From Desulfosarcina ovata subsp. ovata (GTDB taxonomy: Bacteria > Desulfobacterota > Desulfobacteria > Desulfobacterales > Desulfosarcinaceae): a DNA stretch of 64,000 nt. The position numbers and the translations under genes were made by a program. Below the pieces are notes generated by a model. The model saw nothing but the letters and a program-made list of their open reading frames with translations, was not told the DNA's origin and ran no database searches. Shown one piece after another: positions 9,255 to 18,068 of the stretch (within the stretch, counting starts at the first letter, position 1; the number at the start of each line of letters is the position of its first letter). The stretch covers positions 310,001-374,000 of the forward strand of contig NZ_AP021879.1 in the NCBI RefSeq assembly GCF_009689005.1, read 5' to 3'.

Positions 9255-10061
9255 ATGTCACAGCAGGATTACTATCAGATTTTGGGTGTGGACCGCAATG
9301 CGGATGCAAAAAAAATAAAAGACACTTACCGGGAACTGGCTTTCAAATATCATCCCGACCGTAACGAGAAAGATCCTTCCAGTGCCGAAATGATGAAAAA
9401 GATCAATGAGGCCTATGCCGTCTTGTCCAACGCGGAAAAGCGGCGGGAGTACGACGCCATGCGTCATCGTTTCGGTGAGAATGCATACGGCCAGTTCCGC
9501 AACGCTTACAGCGAGCAGGATATTTTCAAAGGGTCCGATGTTCACCAGATTTTCGAAGAGATGGCCCGGTCGTTCGGACTTCGGGGGGTGGATTCCATCT
9601 TCAGTGATTTTTACGGGCCGGGATACCAGCGTTTTGATGTGAAAGGTCATGGCCTGCATGGCAGGGGGTTCATCTATCGCGGCGGGTTTGGCAAGCGTCG
9701 CGGCAAATCCATGGCCGGTGGTGGGCCACCGCAACTGGGCCGTTTTGTCAATTACCTGTTCCAAAAAATGACCGGTGCCCGTTTGCCCCAGCCGGGAGAG
9801 AATATTTACGATACCATTCATCTGGCACCGGAGTTTGCCAATAGCGGCGGGCCGTTTCCCTATTACCATCGTCAGCGATCAAAAAAGCTGGTGGTTACCA
9901 TACCGGCCGGTACCCGTGACGGCCAACAGATCCGGCTCTCGCAGATGGGCGCCAGCGGAAAACATGGTGGTTCCGATGGCGATCTCTATCTTAAAGTGAA
10001 ATATAAAAAGCCGTTACTGGAAAAGGCCAAGGATTTTATTGTTTCAACCTTTGGCAAGTGA
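9255..10061 (+). CDS. DnaJ-like co-chaperone without zinc finger (CbpA type)
   Basis: 268 residues. The N-terminal 70 residues are a J domain with the HPD motif (KYHPDRNEK), which stimulates DnaK ATPase. A Gly/Phe-rich linker follows (GFIYRGGFGKRRGKSMAGGG), and the last 80 residues match the beta-sandwich C-terminal substrate-binding domain (VVTIPAGTRDGQQIRLSQMG, GDLYLKV). No CxxCxGxG repeats are present and only one C-terminal beta domain remains, so it is shorter than CbpA or DnaJ. AAAGGA lies 4-5 nt before the ATG. It stands alone, not next to dnaK. Confidence 0.88.
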   Translation: MSQQDYYQILGVDRNADAKKIKDTYRELAFKYHPDRNEKDPSSAEMMKKINEAYAVLSNAEKRREYDAMRHRFGENAYGQFRNAYSEQDIFKGSDVHQIFEEMARSFGLRGVDSIFSDFYGPGYQRFDVKGHGLHGRGFIYRGGFGKRRGKSMAGGGPPQLGRFVNYLFQKMTGARLPQPGENIYDTIHLAPEFANSGGPFPYYHRQRSKKLVVTIPAGTRDGQQIRLSQMGASGKHGGSDGDLYLKVKYKKPLLEKAKDFIVSTFGK

Positions 10062-10246
10062 TAAATTGTAAATAAGATCACTGCTCCCCAAAGGGATAAT
10101 CAGTCACGAACCTTGAAAGGAGGCTTTTTGCCCGGGAATTGAAGTGTCAGCGATCGTTTTTTTCCTCCCCACCGGTCCAACAGGCGACAGGGGATTGTAT
10201 TGACAAGTGGTGAGCGGGCCGGACAACCGCAAAAGGAGGGCAATTT

Positions 10247-10564
10247 ATGCAAATTTTGGTCACCTTTAAGAATGTTGATTCCTCAGACTACCTGAAATCC
10301 TACCTTGAAGAAAAACTCCAACGCCTTGAAAAAATCATGATCGCTCCAGGAATGGCCGATGTGGTGTTCCAGGAGGAAAAACTGCGCAAGATCGTCGATG
10401 TCAACTTGAGTGGCAAGGGCGTTGAGGTTCACGCCAGAGAAGAGAGCGGAGCGTGGAACGAAGCGATCGATCTGGTCGTGGATAAAGCCAAAAAGCAACT
10501 GATTAAAAGCAAAGAAAAAATCCAGGCGCATCGTGCGGATGTGCAACCACCTGGAATCGTATGA
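10247..10564 (+). CDS. hpf: Ribosome hibernation promoting factor (short HPF/RaiA family)
   Basis: 105 residues, the length of short HPF. It starts MQILVTFKNVDSSDYLKSYLEEKL and contains the beta-alpha-beta-beta-beta-alpha fold signature (VDVNLSGKGVEVHAREESG, AIDLVVDKAKKQLIKSK). The protein binds the 30S decoding region and silences ribosomes in stationary phase. AAAAGGAGGG lies 7 nt before the start. There is no neighbouring rpoN or pts gene here, unlike the usual context. A strong terminator follows at 10737. Confidence 0.88.
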   Translation: MQILVTFKNVDSSDYLKSYLEEKLQRLEKIMIAPGMADVVFQEEKLRKIVDVNLSGKGVEVHAREESGAWNEAIDLVVDKAKKQLIKSKEKIQAHRADVQPPGIV

Positions 10565-10736
10565 TTTTACAGATAGCCCAGTACATCGGCGTTCGCACGA
10601 GAAAGACTAACCCGCATCACCTCTTCATTTGAATGGATCATCCTCGCCGTCCACAGTGAACCACGGCGAAAATAAAGATTATGAACGCAGATGAAGTTGA
10701 GTCATGTCGTGAATTGAACGCGCTTTACACCATGAC

Positions 10737-10774
10737 GCCTTTCACCTGACTGCAGGTGGAAGGCTTCTTTATTT
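10737..10774 (+). terminator. Rho-independent terminator
   Basis: A 12-bp stem (GCCTTTCACCTG / CAGGTGGAAGGC, one G-U pair) with loop ACTG is followed by TTCTTTATTT. It lies 170 bp downstream of hpf and just before the end of the convergent HTH gene, and the T-run suits plus-strand transcription. Confidence 0.8.
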
Positions 10775-10783
10775 GAGCAGCAA

Positions 10784-11182
10784 CTATTTTCTGAGCAGAT
10801 GCTGCAACTCGGGGCGTTCGAGGTTGACCGCATCCACCTGTTTCTGACCGTTCTCGTCGGATTTTTCCGTAAGCCGGCCGGTTTTCAGCCACTGGCGGAC
10901 GCCTTTTTCAGTCAGATAGGTCATCCGGGCAAAGGTTTCGACAGTATAGCTTTCGATGCTTTTTTTCGGTTCGGCCGGAGATGGCTGGGAGGATACATTT
11001 TTTGGGATCTTATTTTCGGTTACGGGGTTGTCTGGAAGCTCACTTTCAAAAATTGCCCATTTGCCGCTTCTTTTTTCCCCGTGGAGTCTGCCCTGACGCA
11101 GCATCTGGGTAATGGTGGAAACAGCCATACCCGTTATTTTAGAAAATTCGGCGGTCGTCAATGTCTTAGCAGTGTCGGTCAT
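10784..11182 (-). CDS. Two helix-turn-helix (excisionase/MerR-like) DNA-binding protein
   Basis: 132 residues. Two similar HTH segments occur: LTTAEFSKITGMAVSTITQMLRQGRL near residue 8 and ETFARMTYLTEKGVRQWLKTGRL near residue 82, joined by a Pro/Ser-rich linker. Each resembles the winged HTH of excisionases or MerR heads, including a GRL tail that normally leads into the wing. A longer frame opens at 11221, but AAAGGAG sits 9 nt before the ATG at 11182. It follows the HDOD gene by 77 bp on the same strand, so it is probably in one operon. The target is unknown. Confidence 0.72.
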   Translation of the reverse strand: MTDTAKTLTTAEFSKITGMAVSTITQMLRQGRLHGEKRSGKWAIFESELPDNPVTENKIPKNVSSQPSPAEPKKSIESYTVETFARMTYLTEKGVRQWLKTGRLTEKSDENGQKQVDAVNLERPELQHLLRK

Positions 11183-11259
11183 ACCATCAAACTCCTTTAA
11201 AAACCCGATTCGTCGATCCATTTTCGGGTCATGTGGTGTTGGGTTCCGTTTGTAATCGG

Positions 11260-12315
11260 TCAGGCCATGCTCTGGGTGATCTGGTTGACAGCTTCGAGGG
11301 TTGCCTGTTGATAACCGGCCAGATCGTTTTCATCCAGGGCGAGGACGTCGAGGGCTTGCGGATCCAGCGTGTACAAGGCCGAATCGGCACTGTTGTCGAT
11401 ATCGTTTTGCCGGGCGATGTGGTCGGCCGTGTGGACGATAAAGGCCAGTTGGTTGCCGTCTGAGGCGCTGGGGTTGTGATGATAACGCATGGCACTCACA
11501 TGGTTTTCGGGAAGTTTCCATTTGGTGCAAAGATCGGAAGCCAGTTCGGTGTGATCGAAGCCGAGGACCAGCTTTTCAACTTCAAGAAAACTAACCCCTT
11601 TTGCTAAAGCCTTTTCCACCTGGTCATTACGTTCCAGAATATATCGGTCCAGTGCCAGTTTGCCGGCATCATGAATCAGGCCCACGGAAAAAGCGTCATT
11701 TTCCATGGCCGGTGCACGGTCCTTGGCAATCAGTCGCGAGCATAGGGCCACGGCCAGGGAATGCTGCCACAAGGCACCGGCCCCCATGCGGTATCCTTTC
11801 AGATGGCTGCCCAGTAAGCTGGTGGCCGAAACCATGGTGATCAGCTGCTCAAGTGTCTTATGCCCGAGAACGACAGAGGCCTGGTGAATGGAAGAGACCA
11901 TCCCGGAAAGCCCGTAATAGGCCGAGTTGGCGACCTGAAGCACTTTTGCGGCAATGGCCTGATCCGTTTCGATCACTTCGGCAATGTCCTTAAACCCGGA
12001 TTTGGGGTTACCCATAACTTCGCGGGCTTTGTAAATTATTTTCGGCATGGGCGGCAAGTCCTTGAGACTGTTTAGTATTTTGCGTCTCAAATCGGTGCCG
12101 TCCAGCTCTCCGGACGATTTTTCAGATATCGGCGTGATCACCACTTTGCCCGAGGACGCGTCCGCCGCTTCCTTAACCGGTTCCGTTTTTTTTCTGAGGT
12201 CGATGGTCATTTTGGATTTGCAGCCGGGGCAGGGGAATGACACTCTTTTTCCTGCTGGAAGGCGGTTGTCGGGGAGATCCAACGATTTTCCGCAATTTTC
12301 GCATTCAACTATCAT
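11260..12315 (-). CDS. HDOD-domain protein with N-terminal MJ0042-type zinc ribbon
   Basis: 351 residues. The first 35 residues form a zinc ribbon (VECENCGKSLDLP...SFPCPGCKSKM) of the MJ0042 type common in Desulfobacterota and Myxococcota. A charged linker follows, then an HDOD domain from about residue 80 (LPPMPKIIYKAREVM, QVANSAYYGLSG, GLIHDAGKLALDRY). HDOD is related to HD phosphohydrolases but usually lacks the full catalytic set, acting in signalling. The 12321 GTG gives two more residues, but AAAGG precedes the ATG at 12315. It is probably regulatory; the partner is unknown. Confidence 0.88.
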   Translation of the reverse strand: MIVECENCGKSLDLPDNRLPAGKRVSFPCPGCKSKMTIDLRKKTEPVKEAADASSGKVVITPISEKSSGELDGTDLRRKILNSLKDLPPMPKIIYKAREVMGNPKSGFKDIAEVIETDQAIAAKVLQVANSAYYGLSGMVSSIHQASVVLGHKTLEQLITMVSATSLLGSHLKGYRMGAGALWQHSLAVALCSRLIAKDRAPAMENDAFSVGLIHDAGKLALDRYILERNDQVEKALAKGVSFLEVEKLVLGFDHTELASDLCTKWKLPENHVSAMRYHHNPSASDGNQLAFIVHTADHIARQNDIDNSADSALYTLDPQALDVLALDENDLAGYQQATLEAVNQITQSMA

Positions 12316-12576
12316 GGGCACACCTTTCTCAGATGCTTCAAGGCTCCTGTCGTCCAGAATGATCAGTCTACCGAGACGGTATTATATCTGTTTTTGAAAA
12401 AATTGACCAGATTCAAATAATCTTGCATTTCAAGGCCCGAGGTGAAAATAGCTCGCCCTATTCATCGTCCCGGTCCAGGAAAACTTAAATTCAATCCAGA
12501 CGGGTTTCAAGCAACCCGCGGTTGTGCTATGAGAAGAGAAAAAAGACAGCCACTTCAAAATTGGGATAACAGAAGC

Positions 12577-13080
12577 ATGCATGTCAGCCTGATGGTCGCC
12601 ATTACCGTGGATGGAAAGATTGCAAAGGCCAAAGATCACTATCCCGACTGGACCGGTAAAGCCGATAAACGGTTGTATGTCGAGATTACCAAGAAGGCCG
12701 GGGTGATGATAATGGGCTCCACCACCTTCGATATCATCGGGCGGGTGCTGCCGGGTCGTAAAACCGTTGTGATGACCCGCAATACCAACCGCCGGTCAGA
12801 TCGGGAAGACCTGGTCTTCACTCAGGATCCGCCCGAACAGATTCTGGGTGATCTGGCCTCACAGGGTTATGAGGAGGCCGTGGTGGTGGGCGGAGCCAAA
12901 ATTAATCAGCTTTTTGCCGAAAAAGGGTTGATCGATGAACTGATTCTGACGGTTTCACCCTACGCCTTTGGCAGCGGCCTTTCCATTTTTTCCGATGCCG
13001 TGAACCTTAAACTAGCGCTGAAGAAGTTCTGGCAACTGGACGACAATACCCTTTGCCTGCGGTACCGGGTCCTCCGGTAA
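12577..13080 (+). CDS. Dihydrofolate reductase/RibD C-terminal family oxidoreductase
   Basis: 167 residues from the ATG at 12577. MHVSLMVAITVDGKIAK is the N-terminal strand and substrate loop of the RibD_C/DHFR family, GVMIMGSTTFD precedes the NADPH-binding segment, and VVVGGAKINQLFAEKGLIDELIL is the conserved second nucleotide-binding stretch. Family members reduce pyrimidine or pterin substrates; no specific substrate can be given. The open frame extends back to 12442 with basic, non-conserved residues, and no convincing Shine-Dalgarno distinguishes 12529 from 12577. It is not in a riboflavin operon. Confidence 0.8.
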   Translation: MHVSLMVAITVDGKIAKAKDHYPDWTGKADKRLYVEITKKAGVMIMGSTTFDIIGRVLPGRKTVVMTRNTNRRSDREDLVFTQDPPEQILGDLASQGYEEAVVVGGAKINQLFAEKGLIDELILTVSPYAFGSGLSIFSDAVNLKLALKKFWQLDDNTLCLRYRVLR

Positions 13081-13132
13081 ATCGAATCCCATCCGCCTGG
13101 TCATCCCCGATCCTTACCCCTTTTCACGTTGA

Positions 13133-14017
13133 TCAGGTTTTTTGATTCATCCGATCCAGTACCCGGTACAGTCCCTGGGTCCCCAGATTTTCCCATCCCA
13201 TGGCCATGGCCGCCACATAGAACTGATGGACAAGGGCCAGTCCCGGCAGCGAAAGGTGCATACGACCGGCTTCGTCCAGAGCAATGCCCATATCCTTTAC
13301 AAAGTGCTTGATAAAGAAGCCAGGGTCAAAGTTATCATCGGCTATCCGGCGACCCAGGTTGTTGATGGACCAGGAACTGGCGGCCCCTTTGCCGATGACG
13401 TCAATCACCTGGTCAAGATCCATGCCGGCCTTGCGTGCGTACAACAGCGATTCCACTACGCCGATCATGGTGCCGGCGATCAAAATCTGGTTGGTCATTT
13501 TGGTATGCTGACCGGCGCCGGCGTTTCCCATAAGGGCAATGGTTTTGCCCATGATTTCAAAAAGCGGTCGAATGGCATCGAAAACGGCGCTGTCACCGCC
13601 CACCATAATCGCCAGCGTGGCTTCACGCGCGCCAATATCGCCACCGGAAACCGGGGCATCCAGGGCGTTGACCCCTTTGGCGAAACAGGCCCGGTATACG
13701 GTTTGGGCCAGATCCGGACTTGATGTGGTCATGTCCACCACGGTGCTTCCGGCGCTTGCCCCGGCCAGGACGCCGTCATCGCCAAGGATCACTTCGTGGA
13801 CATCATCGGGGAAGCCCACCATGGTAAATACAATGTCACTTTTTTGGGCAACCGCTTTGGGAGTGTCGGCCCAGACGGCCCCTTTCGCGATAATCGGATC
13901 TGCCTTTTCACGACCGCGGTTAAAGACGGTTACCGGGTAGCCGGCGGAGAGCAGGTGGCCACACATGGCGGCGCCCATGACGCCGGTACCGATCCAGCCG
14001 ATTCTTTTTTCGGCCAT
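13133..14017 (-). CDS. 3-hydroxyisobutyrate dehydrogenase-family NAD(P)-dependent oxidoreductase
   Basis: 294 residues. The Rossmann start is RIGWIGTGVMGAAMCGHLL (GxGxMG), the substrate-binding motif is DAPVSGGDIGAREATL, and the catalytic Lys lies in GAGQHTKMTNQI, the hallmarks of beta-hydroxyacid dehydrogenases (MmsB, GarR, GlxR, GLYR). C-terminal helices around FFIKHFVKDMGIALDEA complete the fold. The substrate may be 3-hydroxyisobutyrate, tartronate semialdehyde or a short-chain semialdehyde. AAAGGAG lies 6 nt before the ATG at 14017; the longer frame to 14038 is not supported. Confidence 0.9.
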   Translation of the reverse strand: MAEKRIGWIGTGVMGAAMCGHLLSAGYPVTVFNRGREKADPIIAKGAVWADTPKAVAQKSDIVFTMVGFPDDVHEVILGDDGVLAGASAGSTVVDMTTSSPDLAQTVYRACFAKGVNALDAPVSGGDIGAREATLAIMVGGDSAVFDAIRPLFEIMGKTIALMGNAGAGQHTKMTNQILIAGTMIGVVESLLYARKAGMDLDQVIDVIGKGAASSWSINNLGRRIADDNFDPGFFIKHFVKDMGIALDEAGRMHLSLPGLALVHQFYVAAMAMGWENLGTQGLYRVLDRMNQKT

Positions 14018-14492
14018 TCCAAGCTCCTTTAAATGCATGTGAAAATTTATACAGACGAGGCATTGTTGGCTGCCGTCAACTCATAGATCGGGTAACCACG
14101 GCTTATATCCGAATATCGGATCAAATGCAATTTTTCGGATTTCCATAGTTCCGCAATTATCCGGTTGGACTTCCCGACCTTTCATCGTTTGTATCTGGCA
14201 TTTTTTTAGATCGAATGTCGCAAGCAATAAAAATTGAACGTCTTTGTGTTGCCGGTGTCTAAGGATCGGTCATCTCGAAAAATCGAGATGGCCGATCCTT
14301 TATGGGATGTGCCGATGGTTTCTCGTGAATCATTATCGGCTTTTGTCCTTCCGGGAAAAATATTTAGACATAGATGTTTACCTGCATTATATAAACTCTG
14401 TAGGAACACGTTCAACCTTCGTACTGTCGATGGTGGTGTTTCCATAACTTGAAGTCGGTCAAGCCGTCAGCCAAAAAGGAGGTATGCAAGAA
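14018..14492. promoter_or_regulatory. Intergenic region with long hairpin upstream of the OmpA-type lipoprotein gene
   Basis: 475 bp between divergent genes. It contains an 18-bp stem at 14261-14278 and 14283-14300 (one G-U pair, loop AAAA), about 190 bp upstream of the lipoprotein start. No T-run follows, so it is more likely an RNA structure or barrier than a terminator. The remainder is AT-rich with no credible frame; AAAAAGGAGG at 14473-14482 is the ribosome-binding site of the next gene. Confidence 0.5.
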
Positions 14493-15149
14493 ATGAAAAA
14501 GGTAATTCTGATCGGTGTTTTGGGCATGTTTGTACTCAGTGGCTGTGCAACTCCCCAGACCAACACGGGCAAGGGCGCCGCCTATGGCGCTGCAGGTGGC
14601 GCGATTGCGGGTGCACTATTGGGGCAGGCCATCGGGGGCGATACCGAGGGGACACTGGTCGGTGCTGCTGCGGGGGCTGCCGTGGGTGCTGCCGCCGGTG
14701 CCGGCGTTGGCAAGATGATGGACAACCAGGAAGCTGAAATGCGCAATGCATTGGCGGCTTCTGAAGCGGCTGCGGTCCAACGGGAAGGAGAACTTCTGGC
14801 CATCACTCTCAAGGGTGATGTTTCATTCGATACCGGTTCCGATATCGTCCGACCGGCACTGTATAACGAGTTGGATCGTATTGCTCAGATCATGATCAAA
14901 TATCCCCAGACCACCATTGTGGTGGAAGGCCATACGGACAGCGTCGGCTCGGAAGCCTTCAATCAGCAGCTTTCCGAACGGCGAGCCGGGAATGTGAAAA
15001 ATCTGCTCGTCCAACGGGGCGTTCAGGCATACCGGATTAACTCCATCGGGTATGGTGAGAGCCGTCCGGTGGCCAACAACGCGACTCCTGAAGGACGCCA
15101 AATGAATCGCCGCGTGGAAATCCGCATCAACCCGACAGCGCAGGGATGA
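14493..15149 (+). CDS. OmpA-family outer-membrane lipoprotein (YiaD-like)
   Basis: 218 residues. The signal sequence ends in lipobox LSGC (lipidated Cys near residue 18). Residues 25-75 are a glycine-zipper segment (AAYGAAGGAIAGALLGQAIG and repeats) that probably inserts in the membrane. The C-terminal 105 residues are an OmpA-like peptidoglycan-binding domain with VEGHTDSVGSEAFNQQLSERR and RRVEIRI. It tethers outer membrane to cell wall. The Shine-Dalgarno AAGGAGG is 10 nt before the ATG at 14493 and only 1 nt before 14484, so 14493 is preferred. A terminator follows. Confidence 0.92.
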   Translation: MKKVILIGVLGMFVLSGCATPQTNTGKGAAYGAAGGAIAGALLGQAIGGDTEGTLVGAAAGAAVGAAAGAGVGKMMDNQEAEMRNALAASEAAAVQREGELLAITLKGDVSFDTGSDIVRPALYNELDRIAQIMIKYPQTTIVVEGHTDSVGSEAFNQQLSERRAGNVKNLLVQRGVQAYRINSIGYGESRPVANNATPEGRQMNRRVEIRINPTAQG

Positions 15150-15262
15150 TGTGCGGAATGCCGTTTTCCAAGGCCGTGAAACGCCCAACATAAATGCATG
15201 CATGAGCGGCGTCATCCATCGAAGATGAGTCGTGGCAGGCATTTGTCATTTTTGATATACCG

Positions 15263-15288
15263 GGGCGGCAATATGCCGCCCTTTTTTT
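15263..15288 (+). terminator. Rho-independent terminator
   Basis: GGGCGGC, loop AATAT, GCCGCCC, then seven T. It ends the OmpA-type lipoprotein transcript and separates it from the sigma-factor operon. Confidence 0.9.
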
Positions 15289-15320
15289 AACACAAGCAAC
15301 TGAACTTTATTTTTTGACTG

Positions 15321-15920
15321 GTGTCTAAGATTATACAAAGCCGAATTGTTCATGATCATGAGCTGGTTTTGAAGCTGCAGCGGGGCGACGATTGGGCCTT
15401 TCAACTGCTGGTCCGTCGGTATCGCAAGAAGATTTTTTCCATTGCGTTCGGCATCACCCTGGATGCCGAAGAGAGTCAGGATATTGTGCAGGAAGTTTTT
15501 CTCCAGGTTTATCGAAGCATCCACAATTTCAGAAATGACGCATCGCTTTCGACCTGGCTGCGCCGCATCACTGTAAATCGCTGCCTCAACTGGAAGCGAC
15601 GCTGGGCGAGGCGTTTCAAATGGCTGCACTTGCCGCTGGGCAGCGACGATGATGAAAGCCGAATAGATCCCAAGAGCGACTTGCCGTCACCGGAAGCGCA
15701 CGTTTCCGATGCACAGACACAAGCGCAGATCGATGCCGCATTGAAGCAGTTGCCCCATCATGCAAGGACGGTTTTCGTACTCAGGGAAGTTGAAGGCCTT
15801 TCCTATGAAGAGATTGCCGATGTCACGGGAGTCAAATTGGGAACGGTGAGATCCCGTCTTTTCCATGCCCGCAAGCGGCTCAAAGAGATTCTGGCGCCGT
15901 TGATGGAGGACGAAAAATGA
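15321..15920 (+). CDS. ECF RNA polymerase sigma factor (RpoE-like)
   Basis: 199 residues. Region 2 (FQLLVRRYRKKIFSIAFGIT, DIVQEVFLQVYRSI, STWLRRITVNRCLNW) and region 4 (LPHHARTVFVLREVEGLSY, then EEIADVTGVKLGTVRSRLFHARKRL with the HTH) are clear, joined by an acidic linker. The start is taken as GTG 15321; no strong Shine-Dalgarno is visible. The next gene overlaps by 4 nt (ATGA) and encodes a zinc-finger anti-sigma, so this is a self-contained envelope or redox stress switch. The position after the OmpA lipoprotein gene may be meaningful, but a terminator separates them. Confidence 0.93.
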   Translation: MSKIIQSRIVHDHELVLKLQRGDDWAFQLLVRRYRKKIFSIAFGITLDAEESQDIVQEVFLQVYRSIHNFRNDASLSTWLRRITVNRCLNWKRRWARRFKWLHLPLGSDDDESRIDPKSDLPSPEAHVSDAQTQAQIDAALKQLPHHARTVFVLREVEGLSYEEIADVTGVKLGTVRSRLFHARKRLKEILAPLMEDEK

Positions 15921-16411
15921 CCACACCCCGCATGCCCTGCGATGAAGCGTTGTTAAACCGTTATCTTGACGGTCAACTGGATCCCATGGAACAGCAGCGT
16001 ATGGAATCCCATCTGGCGCATTGCCGGGAATGCCGCCGCCAGGTCGCCATCCTGTCGGGTTTTTCCCGGGGACTTTGCCGGAGGATTGAACAGGCGTCCG
16101 AAACCGTGGACTTTTCCGCCCTTGAAAAAGAGGTCGTGATCAAGGCGTTGCGGCCGAGTCGCGCCGTTGGCGGGAATCCGCTGCTGGCCGCCATGAAATT
16201 TCTGGTTCCGATGGCCGCCACCGCAGGCGTGCTGCTGTTTTTTGCCCATTCCCATTTTCTGGCCAAACCGGACGTTGGTCCCAGTGCGATCATAAACTCT
16301 TTTACAGGGTCCATGTCATCTGTTATGATTTTCGAAACCCCGAATACGCACCAAACCATTCTCTGGTATAATGAAACCACCGATGCTGAAAGCGAACAAG
16401 ATGCGGTATAG
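15917..16411 (+). CDS. Membrane-anchored zinc-finger anti-sigma factor
   Basis: 164 residues. The N-terminus has the zf-HC2/ZAS motif with MESHLAHCRECRRQ (HxxxCxxC), the Zn-binding anti-sigma domain. A single membrane segment near residue 92 (FLVPMAATAGVLLFFAHSHFL) is followed by a 50-residue periplasmic tail. It should bind and hold the sigma factor until signal. It overlaps the sigma gene by 4 nt and the next gene by about 11 nt, so translation is coupled. Confidence 0.88.
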   Translation: MTTPRMPCDEALLNRYLDGQLDPMEQQRMESHLAHCRECRRQVAILSGFSRGLCRRIEQASETVDFSALEKEVVIKALRPSRAVGGNPLLAAMKFLVPMAATAGVLLFFAHSHFLAKPDVGPSAIINSFTGSMSSVMIFETPNTHQTILWYNETTDAESEQDAV

Positions 16412-16862
16412 ACACGCCTCCCTGATTCTCCTTTGCCTGGCCTTGGCACTGCTGGTTACCTGCGCAACACCGGGAACGGCACTGGCAAAAGCGCACTGCC
16501 GGATCAGTGTCGATACCATTCTGGCCGCACGGGGGGATAATGTGATCGACCCGAAGCTCAGAAAGCACGTCAATGAATTGCAATCCATGTTCAACTATAC
16601 CTCCTACCGCTTAATCGGCAGCCAAACGCTCGATCTGGCGGTCGGTCAGACGGGCACGGTTGCATTGCCCGGCGATCGTCGGCTGAAAATCACGCCCAAG
16701 AAAATCCGCGAGAAACGTGCCGAGATTGCCATGCAGATGATAAAACAGAATCGTGCGGTGTTCCAGACCCAGATCCAGCTCCTCAACCGGGGCAGCCTGT
16801 TCGTTGGCGGCCCCCAATACCTCAACGGTAATCTCATTTTCAAGATCTCCAGTTCCTACTGA
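16401..16862 (+). CDS. Secreted protein of the ECF sigma operon, function unknown
   Basis: About 153 residues from the ATG at 16401. A typical Sec signal peptide (RYRHASLILLCLALALLV, probable cleavage after TALA) is followed by a soluble domain with no recognised family: basic, with HVNELQSMFNYTSYRLIGSQ and NRAVFQTQIQLLNRGSLFVGG. The frame also opens at 16371 and 16383, deeper inside the anti-sigma gene; the choice is by signal-peptide shape. As the third gene of the operon it could be a periplasmic sensor or target of the stress response (inference). Confidence 0.7.
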   Translation: MRYRHASLILLCLALALLVTCATPGTALAKAHCRISVDTILAARGDNVIDPKLRKHVNELQSMFNYTSYRLIGSQTLDLAVGQTGTVALPGDRRLKITPKKIREKRAEIAMQMIKQNRAVFQTQIQLLNRGSLFVGGPQYLNGNLIFKISSSY

Positions 16863-17177
16863 AACAAATCAGATTCCTACAAGATTCTCTGAAGGGTTCG
16901 CCGCTCAGGGGACTCTTTTTGGGTCAGCCTGTCGTCTGAGTAAGGAATTGAGAAATAAATGATATATTCAGTATCGCATTAAATTCTCAATGCTTCGGGT
17001 GAAAAACTATCTAATTTCCAGAATTTGCTTTTAAAATCAATGGAAAGCGAATAGTATTAAACAGTGGCACAATCCGTGCTACGATCTTGACGAGAAGACA
17101 AGCCGTCCATGGCCGCGCAAATTTGTTGCCCGTTGGCAATAAAGCGCCAAAGAGAATCGTTGACAGAGGTGTGGCAG
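16863..17177. other. Intergenic region
   Basis: 315 bp between the sigma operon and a small gene. I see no stem followed by a T-run and no promoter I would defend; the centre (16955-17045) is AT-rich. Confidence 0.4.
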
Positions 17178-17366
17178 ATGGGACCGTTCAAGATCAGCAG
17201 GCAAAATGAAACCCTTGAAGTGGTAGCCAAAATTACGGACAGCATGGTTCAGGATTATGGATGCCGTGTGAAATACAACAAGGAGCGGGGGACCATTGAC
17301 CTTGTCGGAGAAGCGTATTGCCGGGATATCGTCAATGAGGTCCTCACCGGCATGTTGAAAAATTAA
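17178..17366 (+). CDS. Small protein, function unknown
   Basis: 62 residues starting MGPFKISRQNETLEVVAKIT. It is mixed alpha/beta, with a central VKYNKERGTIDLVG hairpin-like segment and a helical end. AGAGGTG lies 6-7 nt before the ATG at 17178; the frame is open back to 17109, but that part is Cys-rich and non-conserved looking. No family is recognised; the size and pattern could fit a small DNA- or RNA-binding fold, but this is only an impression. Confidence 0.5.
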   Translation: MGPFKISRQNETLEVVAKITDSMVQDYGCRVKYNKERGTIDLVGEAYCRDIVNEVLTGMLKN

Positions 17367-17652
17367 ATCATTTCCAATGCCGGTACCATTATTTTGCTTC
17401 CCTAAACCGATTGTCCCGCCATCCCTCATGGGCATGCATTTATATTTCAGCAAACAATTGCTCCCGCTGGTCAAGCGGTAGTCCGGTTTAATGGGATGAT
17501 CCGCGAACGTTTTTGAGGCCCGGCAAAAAAAAGCGCCTCCTTTTGCGCTCAGGATTATCGGAAAAACCACCCACGATCGTTCACCTCCGTTGACAAGGCG
17601 CTGATTTACTTTTACGATGCTGATATAATTAACGATACCAAGGGGGCAGGAC

Positions 17653-17937
17653 ATGAATAAAGGGGACCTGATCGAGGCGCTGAAAAGAAAAAACGGATTT
17701 ACCCGTGAAAAGGCGGAGCAGATCATTGACCTTTTTTTTGGTGAAATGACCAATGCCCTGGTTAACGGAGACCGGGTGGAAATCAGAGGCTTTGGCAGTA
17801 TTTTTGTTAAGGACTACGGATCCTACAGGGGGTGTAACCCCAAAACCGGTGAGTCGGTGATCGTAAAATCCAAGCGGCTGCCGTTTTTCAGGTGCGGGAA
17901 GGAACTGAAGGAACGGGTCGATACGTTTAAGCGCTGA
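17653..17937 (+). CDS. HU/IHF-family DNA-binding protein
   Basis: 94 residues. MNKGDLIEALKRKNGFTREKAEQIIDLFF is the HU/IHF dimerisation part, VEIRGFGSIFVKDYGSYRGCNPKTGE contains the GFGxF turn and the DNA-binding arm with the proline of the RNPxTG motif, here as CNPKTG, closest to IhfB-type proteins. AGGGGGCAGG precedes the ATG and a TATAAT-like box lies at 17624-17629. It bends or compacts DNA as a dimer. Cys instead of Arg in the arm motif is unusual. Confidence 0.92.
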   Translation: MNKGDLIEALKRKNGFTREKAEQIIDLFFGEMTNALVNGDRVEIRGFGSIFVKDYGSYRGCNPKTGESVIVKSKRLPFFRCGKELKERVDTFKR

Positions 17938-18068
17938 TTGGATTTTCCGGGGATGACCCCGGTTTTTCCACATGAATGGCAACCGTTTGCAAAAAAGGCG
18001 GCTGCATGGGAACCCCGGTTCCGCGCCGGCGTGCGCCACGCCAGCAGAGATGCGAGGAGGCTCCGGAA

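Noticed and set aside
17585..17632. TTGACA at 17590 paired with TATAAT at 17624 as the HU-gene promoter
   Set aside because: The spacing of 28 bp is too long; only the -10-like box is noted.
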